From positions 1 through 47,203 of the forward strand of contig CAAFHX010000027.1 in assembly GCA_900762815.1 (NCBI GenBank): a stretch of DNA of 47,203 nt. The letters run 5' to 3'. Under the pieces are notes generated by a model. It saw only the letters and a list, made by a program, of their open reading frames with translations, was not told where the DNA came from and did no database searches. Made by a program: the position numbers and the translations under genes. The first letter of the stretch is position 1; each line of letters starts with the position of its first letter. The DNA comes from Candidatus Avelusimicrobium facis (lineage in GTDB: Bacteria; Elusimicrobiota; Elusimicrobia; Elusimicrobiales; Elusimicrobiaceae). This document shows positions 43,157-47,203 of the stretch, in pieces.

Positions 43157-43738
43157 TTATTTTCTATCCATCAGGCCGGTAAAGTTGCTGTACGTAACAA
43201 ACTTTTCCTCGTAAGCGATGAACGCTTCCTTTAAAATCTCAATAGCCGTCTTTTTATCAAAGATTTTCTCCACCACGACGGTCTTGTTCTCCAATTTTTT
43301 GTAATCTTCAAAAAAGCTCATCGTTTCGGAAATCAAGTGCTCCGGCAGCTGGGAAATGTCGGTATAGTGGCTGACATTGGGGTCGCCTTGCGCCACGCCG
43401 ATGATTTTGTCGTCTGCCTCGCCATTGTCCAACATGCGCATCACGCCGATAATCCGCGCGGGCACAATGCACAGCGGCACTACTTCGGCCTGGGATAAAA
43501 TCAGAATGTCCAAAGGGTCCTTATCGGCCCCGTATGTGCGGGGAATAAAGCCGTAGTTGGCTGGATAATATACCGATGAATACAACACGCGGTCCAAGCG
43601 CAGCAAGCCGCTGGCTTTGTCCAGCTCGTACTTGGCGCGGGTGCCTTTGGGGATTTCAATAATCCCGTTGACCACATACGGCAAAGAATCTTTGTCCCCG
43701 GGCGAAACATGGTGCCACGGATTGAAATTAGCAAACAT
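43157..43738 (-). CDS. ppa: Inorganic pyrophosphatase, family I
   Basis: 193 aa. Family I signatures: [30 protein letters not shown], and the metal-binding D-x-D-P-x-D in [11 protein letters not shown], with [14 protein letters not shown] downstream. It hydrolyses pyrophosphate to phosphate in the cytoplasm, pulling biosynthetic reactions forward. AGAGGA lies before the ATG at 43738. It is a single gene between two plus-strand operons. Confidence 0.97.
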   Translation of the reverse strand: MFANFNPWHHVSPGDKDSLPYVVNGIIEIPKGTRAKYELDKASGLLRLDRVLYSSVYYPANYGFIPRTYGADKDPLDILILSQAEVVPLCIVPARIIGVMRMLDNGEADDKIIGVAQGDPNVSHYTDISQLPEHLISETMSFFEDYKKLENKTVVVEKIFDKKTAIEILKEAFIAYEEKFVTYSNFTGLMDRK

Positions 43739-43875
43739 GGAGTCCTCTTTTTACAATTATCTTTTATTATTGTAGCAATTTAGGGGAAAAAGGGGGGAAA
43801 ATTTCCACCGAAAAACATCGCGCCAAACAGGGGAGAATGACCCGGGTGATCGCTCTTTCTTTTGTATACTTAAAA

Positions 43876-43884
43876 TGCTAGAAT
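43876..43884 (+). promoter_or_regulatory. Extended -10 promoter of the sugar locus
   Basis: TGC plus TAGAAT (43879-43884). The 177-bp gap 43739-43915 also holds an AT-rich TATATTATATAG just before the AAGGAG ribosome site of rfbA. I see no other element there. Confidence 0.5.
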
Positions 43885-43915
43885 AGCTTGTATATTATAT
43901 AGTAAGGAGCCCCCT

Positions 43916-44800
43916 ATGAAAGGCATTGTATTGGCGGGAGGAACAGGCAGCCGGCTTTACCCGGCCACCCTGGCACTCTCCAAACAATTAATTCCTATTC
44001 ACGATAAACCGATGATTTACTATCCGTTGTCAGTGCTGATGCTGGCCGGCATACGGGAAGTGCTCATCATCTCCACCCCCAAGGACTTGCCCGCTTACCA
44101 AAATCTATTGGGCGACGGCTCCTTGTACGGAATGCGCCTGCAATATGTCCCGCAGCCCAAGCCCGAGGGATTGGCGCAGGCCTTTATTTTGGGGGAAAAG
44201 TTCATCGGGGACGACTCCGTTTGCCTGATTTTAGGGGACAATGTTTTTTACGGCAGCGACCTGACCAATATGGTGCGTCGCGCCGCGCAAATTACGCGCG
44301 GGGCACGTATTTTTGCTTACCCGGTCAAGGACGCCTCCGCCTACGGCATTGTGGAAATGGACGCACAAAATAAGGTCCTTTCCATTGAAGAAAAACCCCA
44401 AAATCCCAAATCCAACTGGGCGGTTACCGGGTTGTATTTTTACGATAACCAAGTGGTTTCCATGGCCAAAAACTTAAAGCCTTCCGCCCGGGGCGAGCTG
44501 GAGATTACCGCCGTCAACGAGTGCTATTTAAAGCAGGGGGAACTCTCGGTGGAGCTGCTGGGGCGCGGCATGGCCTGGTTGGATACGGGCACGCACGCGG
44601 ACCTGCTCAAAGCCTCTATGTTCATAGAAGCGCTGGAAAGCCGCCAAGGGCTCAAAATTGCCTGTTTAGAGGCCATCGCCTACAAAAACGGTTGGATTAC
44701 CTTAGACGAGGTGGTGCGCCGGGGGGAGAGCCTGCGCAGTACCGAGTACGGCCAATACCTGCTCCATATTCCCAAAGACGAAAAGAGAGGGTTCTTTTAA
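43916..44800 (+). CDS. rfbA: Glucose-1-phosphate thymidylyltransferase
   Basis: 294 aa, the usual RmlA length. The nucleotide-binding signature is [20 protein letters not shown], followed by [29 protein letters not shown] and [20 protein letters not shown]. The C-terminal [16 protein letters not shown] is typical. It makes dTDP-glucose from dTTP and glucose-1-phosphate. AAGGAG sits 9 bases before the ATG. The stop overlaps the rfbB ATG by one base. Confidence 0.97.
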   Translation: MKGIVLAGGTGSRLYPATLALSKQLIPIHDKPMIYYPLSVLMLAGIREVLIISTPKDLPAYQNLLGDGSLYGMRLQYVPQPKPEGLAQAFILGEKFIGDDSVCLILGDNVFYGSDLTNMVRRAAQITRGARIFAYPVKDASAYGIVEMDAQNKVLSIEEKPQNPKSNWAVTGLYFYDNQVVSMAKNLKPSARGELEITAVNECYLKQGELSVELLGRGMAWLDTGTHADLLKASMFIEALESRQGLKIACLEAIAYKNGWITLDEVVRRGESLRSTEYGQYLLHIPKDEKRGFF

Positions 44801-45816
44801 TGCAAGCTATATTAGTAACCGGCGGGGCCGGGTTTATCGGGGCCAATTTCATCCCGTATTTTTTGGAAAGCTTCCCGCAATACGAAATCATCAATTTGGA
44901 CAAATTGACCTATGCGGGCAACTTGGACAATTTAAAGGAATGCGCCGCGCACCCGCACTACCACTTTGTGCAGGGGGATATTTGCGACGCGATTTTGCTG
45001 GAAAAACTCTTTTTGCAGCATGATATCCGCGGGGTGTTTCACTTTGCCGCCGAATCCCATGTGGACAATTCCATTGCCGGGCCCTGGCCCTTTGTAAAGA
45101 CTAATATTGAGGGCACCTTTCGCCTGTTGGAAGCTGCGCGCAAGCATTGGATGAACGGCCCCGGCGAGGTCAAACCGGGTTACGAAAATGCACGCTTTCA
45201 CCATATTTCCACCGACGAAGTATACGGCTCCTTGGGCGAAACGGGGTATTTTTTAGAGACCACCGCGTATGCGCCCAATTCGCCTTATTCTGCCAGCAAG
45301 GCATCCAGCGACTTTTTGGTCCGCGCCTATCACCACACCTATGGGATGAACGTCACCACCAGCAACTGCTCCAACAATTACGGACCCAAACAACACGATG
45401 AAAAGCTCATCCCCACCATCATCCGCAAGGCCCTGACCGGGCAGCCCATCCCCATTTACGGAGACGGCAAAAACGTGCGCGATTGGCTGTATGTGCTGGA
45501 CCATTGCAAGGGGATTGTGCGCGTATGGCAACAGGGCCGCGCGGGAGAAACCTACAATATCGGCGGACGCAATGAGCGCAACAATTTACAAATTGTAGAC
45601 ACCATTTGCACCTTGCTGGACCAGCTGCGTCCGGCGTGGAACGGCAAGAGTTATAAGAGCTTGGTAACCTTTGTCAAAGACCGGGCCGGGCACGACCGCC
45701 GCTACGCCATAGACGCCACCAAGCTGGAAACGGAGCTGGGCTGGCACGCTGAGGAAAGTTTTGAAACCGGCATGAAGAAAACCGTGCAATGGTATTTGGA
45801 AAACCGCCATGTCTAA
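44800..45816 (+). CDS. rfbB: dTDP-glucose 4,6-dehydratase
   Basis: 338 aa from ATG 44800, which overlaps the rfbA TAA by one base; longer in-frame versions run into rfbA. Signatures: VTGGAGFIGANF (NAD binding), LDKLTYAGNLDNL, FHFAAESHVDNSI, STDEVYG with the catalytic Asp-Glu, YSASKASSDF (Y-x3-K), and NCSNNYGPKQ. It makes dTDP-4-keto-6-deoxyglucose, the branch point to rhamnose and amino-deoxy sugars. The next gene points to the amino-sugar branch. Confidence 0.97.
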   Translation: MQAILVTGGAGFIGANFIPYFLESFPQYEIINLDKLTYAGNLDNLKECAAHPHYHFVQGDICDAILLEKLFLQHDIRGVFHFAAESHVDNSIAGPWPFVKTNIEGTFRLLEAARKHWMNGPGEVKPGYENARFHHISTDEVYGSLGETGYFLETTAYAPNSPYSASKASSDFLVRAYHHTYGMNVTTSNCSNNYGPKQHDEKLIPTIIRKALTGQPIPIYGDGKNVRDWLYVLDHCKGIVRVWQQGRAGETYNIGGRNERNNLQIVDTICTLLDQLRPAWNGKSYKSLVTFVKDRAGHDRRYAIDATKLETELGWHAEESFETGMKKTVQWYLENRHV

Positions 45817-46240
45817 CACACCCCGCGCCACGCTGCAGCAAAACACCCGGCTGATTGATTTCCCGTCTTTGGGGGACGTGCGGGGGCAGCTGTGCGCGCT
45901 GGAGAGCGTATCGGCGTATGTCCCGTTTGATATAAAACGGGTGTATTATATGTGGGACGTAGGGGCGGACCAGGTGCGCGGCAAACATGCGCATTATACG
46001 CTCAAGCAGGTGCTTATTTGTCTGGGCGGCGCATGTGAAGTGGTGGTGGACGACGGCCGCCAACGCCAAACCGTCCGCTTGAACAGCCCCTTAAAGGGCC
46101 TGCTCATTGACGGGTTTATCTGGCGGGAGATGCAACATTTTACGCCGGGGGCCACGCTGATGGTGTTGGCCAACGCCCACTATGACGAGGCGGACTATGT
46201 CCGCAATTACGACCAATTTTTAGAAGAGAGCCAAAGATGA
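45809..46240 (+). CDS. dTDP-4-keto-6-deoxyglucose 3,4-ketoisomerase (FdtA/QdtA-like)
   Basis: 143 aa cupin (WxcM-like). The family pattern is clear: DVRGQLCALE, PFDIKRVYYMW, RGKHAHYTLKQVLICLGGACEVVVDDG (H-x-H metal- or substrate-site histidines), then GLLIDGFIWREM and NAHYDEADYVRNYDQF at the end. FdtA and QdtA move the keto group from C4 to C3 of dTDP-4-keto-6-deoxyglucose, before transamination to 3-amino sugars such as Fuc3NAc or Qui3NAc. Which epimer it forms cannot be told. It overlaps rfbB by 8 nt and the next gene by 4. Confidence 0.93.
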   Translation: MSNTPRATLQQNTRLIDFPSLGDVRGQLCALESVSAYVPFDIKRVYYMWDVGADQVRGKHAHYTLKQVLICLGGACEVVVDDGRQRQTVRLNSPLKGLLIDGFIWREMQHFTPGATLMVLANAHYDEADYVRNYDQFLEESQR

Positions 46241-47203
46241 CCAAACCGCATTGGAATGTGCTTATTTTCCCAGGAGGGATGGAAAACGGAATAGAAATTT
46301 ATAATAGTCTGAAAAACTGCAAAGAAATTTCTTTATTCTCTGCCTCCAGCGCTGTGCCCAACCAAGCCTTTTTCTTGTATAAAAATAATCACATTGTACG
46401 CGATGTGAGAGAAGATGGCTGGATAGAAGATTTAAATGCCGTCATTGATGCCTGCCATATTGATATCGTTTACCCGGCCAATTCGTTTATTATAGACGCC
46501 CTGGCGGCGAACAAAGACCGCTTGCATGCCCCGGTACTATTGCCTTCGCAAGAGGTTTTGCAAATCACACGCTCCAAACATCAAACTATTCGCCGTTTGT
46601 CCGGCTGCTTGCCGCTTCCACTGACTTATTCTAAGGCAGACGATATAAAAACCTATCCCGTATTTGCCAAACCGGATAACGGTTACGGCGCCCAAGGGAC
46701 ACGTAAAATAGAAAACAGACAAGAAGCTGAAGAGTTAGATTTTTCCCGTTTTGTCGTGCAAGAACTGCTCCCGGGCAAGGAATATACCGTGGATTGTTTA
46801 TCGGACAACGAGGCTAACTTACTTTTTTGCGCCGGGCGGGAGCGCTCGCGCATTCGTATGGGAACCTCTATGCATGCACAAGCGGTATCTGCAGAGCTGG
46901 ATACTTTCTTTGCCCAAATTGCGAGGGAAATACTCAAAAAAATAAAAATTTCCGGCGCTTGGTTTTTTCAGATGAAAGAAGATGCGGCGGGAAATTTGAA
47001 ATTGTTAGAAATTGATGTGCGCATAGCGGGAACGATGTGTTACAACCGCTGCAGGGGAGTTAATTTTGCCTTGTTGTCATTATATTTATTCTTTGGATTA
47101 CCTGTTAAATTGTCTCTGAACAACATTCCGCTGATTTTAGACAGATCGCTGCGGAACCGTTACTTATTAGACTATGTTTACGATACGGTTTATGTAGATT
47201 TAG
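46237..47203 (+). CDS. ATP-grasp family protein (cut by window end)
   Basis: At least 322 aa; the frame is open at the right edge, so the C-terminus is missing. ATG 46237 overlaps the ketoisomerase TGA (ATGA). The ATP-grasp fold is shown by VFAKPDNGYGAQGTRKI (ATP-binding lysine and glycine loop, about residues 140-156), FVVQELLPGKEYTVDCL, and LLEIDVRIAGTMC, which carries the metal-binding glutamate. It resembles carbamoyl-phosphate-synthase-like and carboxylate-amine ligase ATP-grasps found in sugar and polysaccharide loci. Its base composition is clearly more AT-rich than that of the neighbours (21 of 60 G+C at 46261-46320 against 31 of 60 at 46081-46140), which suggests recent transfer. Its substrate is unknown. 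Confidence 0.85.
   Translation, partial: MTKPHWNVLIFPGGMENGIEIYNSLKNCKEISLFSASSAVPNQAFFLYKNNHIVRDVREDGWIEDLNAVIDACHIDIVYPANSFIIDALAANKDRLHAPVLLPSQEVLQITRSKHQTIRRLSGCLPLPLTYSKADDIKTYPVFAKPDNGYGAQGTRKIENRQEAEELDFSRFVVQELLPGKEYTVDCLSDNEANLLFCAGRERSRIRMGTSMHAQAVSAELDTFFAQIAREILKKIKISGAWFFQMKEDAAGNLKLLEIDVRIAGTMCYNRCRGVNFALLSLYLFFGLPVKLSLNNIPLILDRSLRNRYLLDYVYDTVYVDL

Noticed and set aside
1..47203. tRNA genes, CRISPR arrays, insertion sequences
   Set aside because: I looked in the gaps over 80 bp and saw no cloverleaf with GGTTCGA arm, no spaced direct repeats and no transposase; only the single palindrome at 25-104.

Overview
The window reads as chromosomal DNA of a diderm, non-sporulating bacterium, most likely a gut-type Elusimicrobiota (Elusimicrobium/Avelusimicrobium-like). 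I infer this from two pilin-type genes with the GFTLIELLVV-type N-terminus and the ALxEAQERYYMA-like segment that I associate with that phylum, from outer-membrane biogenesis genes (LolA-like, TolQ/TolR/TonB-like, lipoproteins) and from the gene neighbourhoods. Taxonomy is an inference. I see no tRNA or rRNA gene, no CRISPR array and no insertion sequence. Genes are tightly packed on both strands.

Layout. 1-633: 3' part of a type IV pilin-like gene whose leader region is a palindromic repeat. 690-3590: a lipoprotein and a coiled-coil membrane protein, both unrecognised. 3663-5717 (minus): TPR-SpoIID fusion, divergent from lipA (5739-6638) and a small lipoprotein (6652-7038). 7039-7526 is the only long stretch without a protein gene; it holds a strong minus-strand promoter, a candidate structured RNA of about 280 nt of no family I can name, and two strong terminators. 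7527-10483 (minus): glyQ-glyS. 10562-11218: HAD phosphatase. 11299-11991 (minus): recO. 12195-15828: the conserved rpmH-rnpA-yidD-yidC-jag block. 15946-16500 (minus): flavodoxin-like reductase.

16614-29279 is an almost gapless run of eleven plus-strand genes: mnmE-mnmG-rsmG-(gluzincin peptidase)-rsmH-ftsL-ftsI-murF-mraY-ftsW-murG. It joins tRNA modification genes to a shortened division/cell-wall cluster that lacks murE, murD, murC, ddl and ftsQAZ. It is followed, under its own promoter, by a pilin fused to MORN/YwqK-like repeats (29351-30766). Next come rpsO-pnp (with a candidate S15 leader pseudoknot), a trypsin-like lipoprotein, accB and a winged-helix protein.

35761-43094 is a second long envelope run: ftsK-lolA-pgsA-pgpA-tolQ-tolR-tolA/tonB-(3-TM protein)-SDR epimerase. 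It is closed by a terminator shared with ppa (minus). 43916 to the right edge is a nucleotide-sugar locus: rfbA, rfbB, an FdtA/QdtA-type ketoisomerase, and an AT-richer ATP-grasp gene that runs off the window.

A theme across the window is promoter architecture. Many genes have a TANAAT -10 box, often extended (TGCTAAAAT type), placed only 6-7 nt before the ATG with no Shine-Dalgarno, which predicts leaderless mRNAs. Genes inside operons instead carry AGGAG-type ribosome sites or overlapping stop/start codons.
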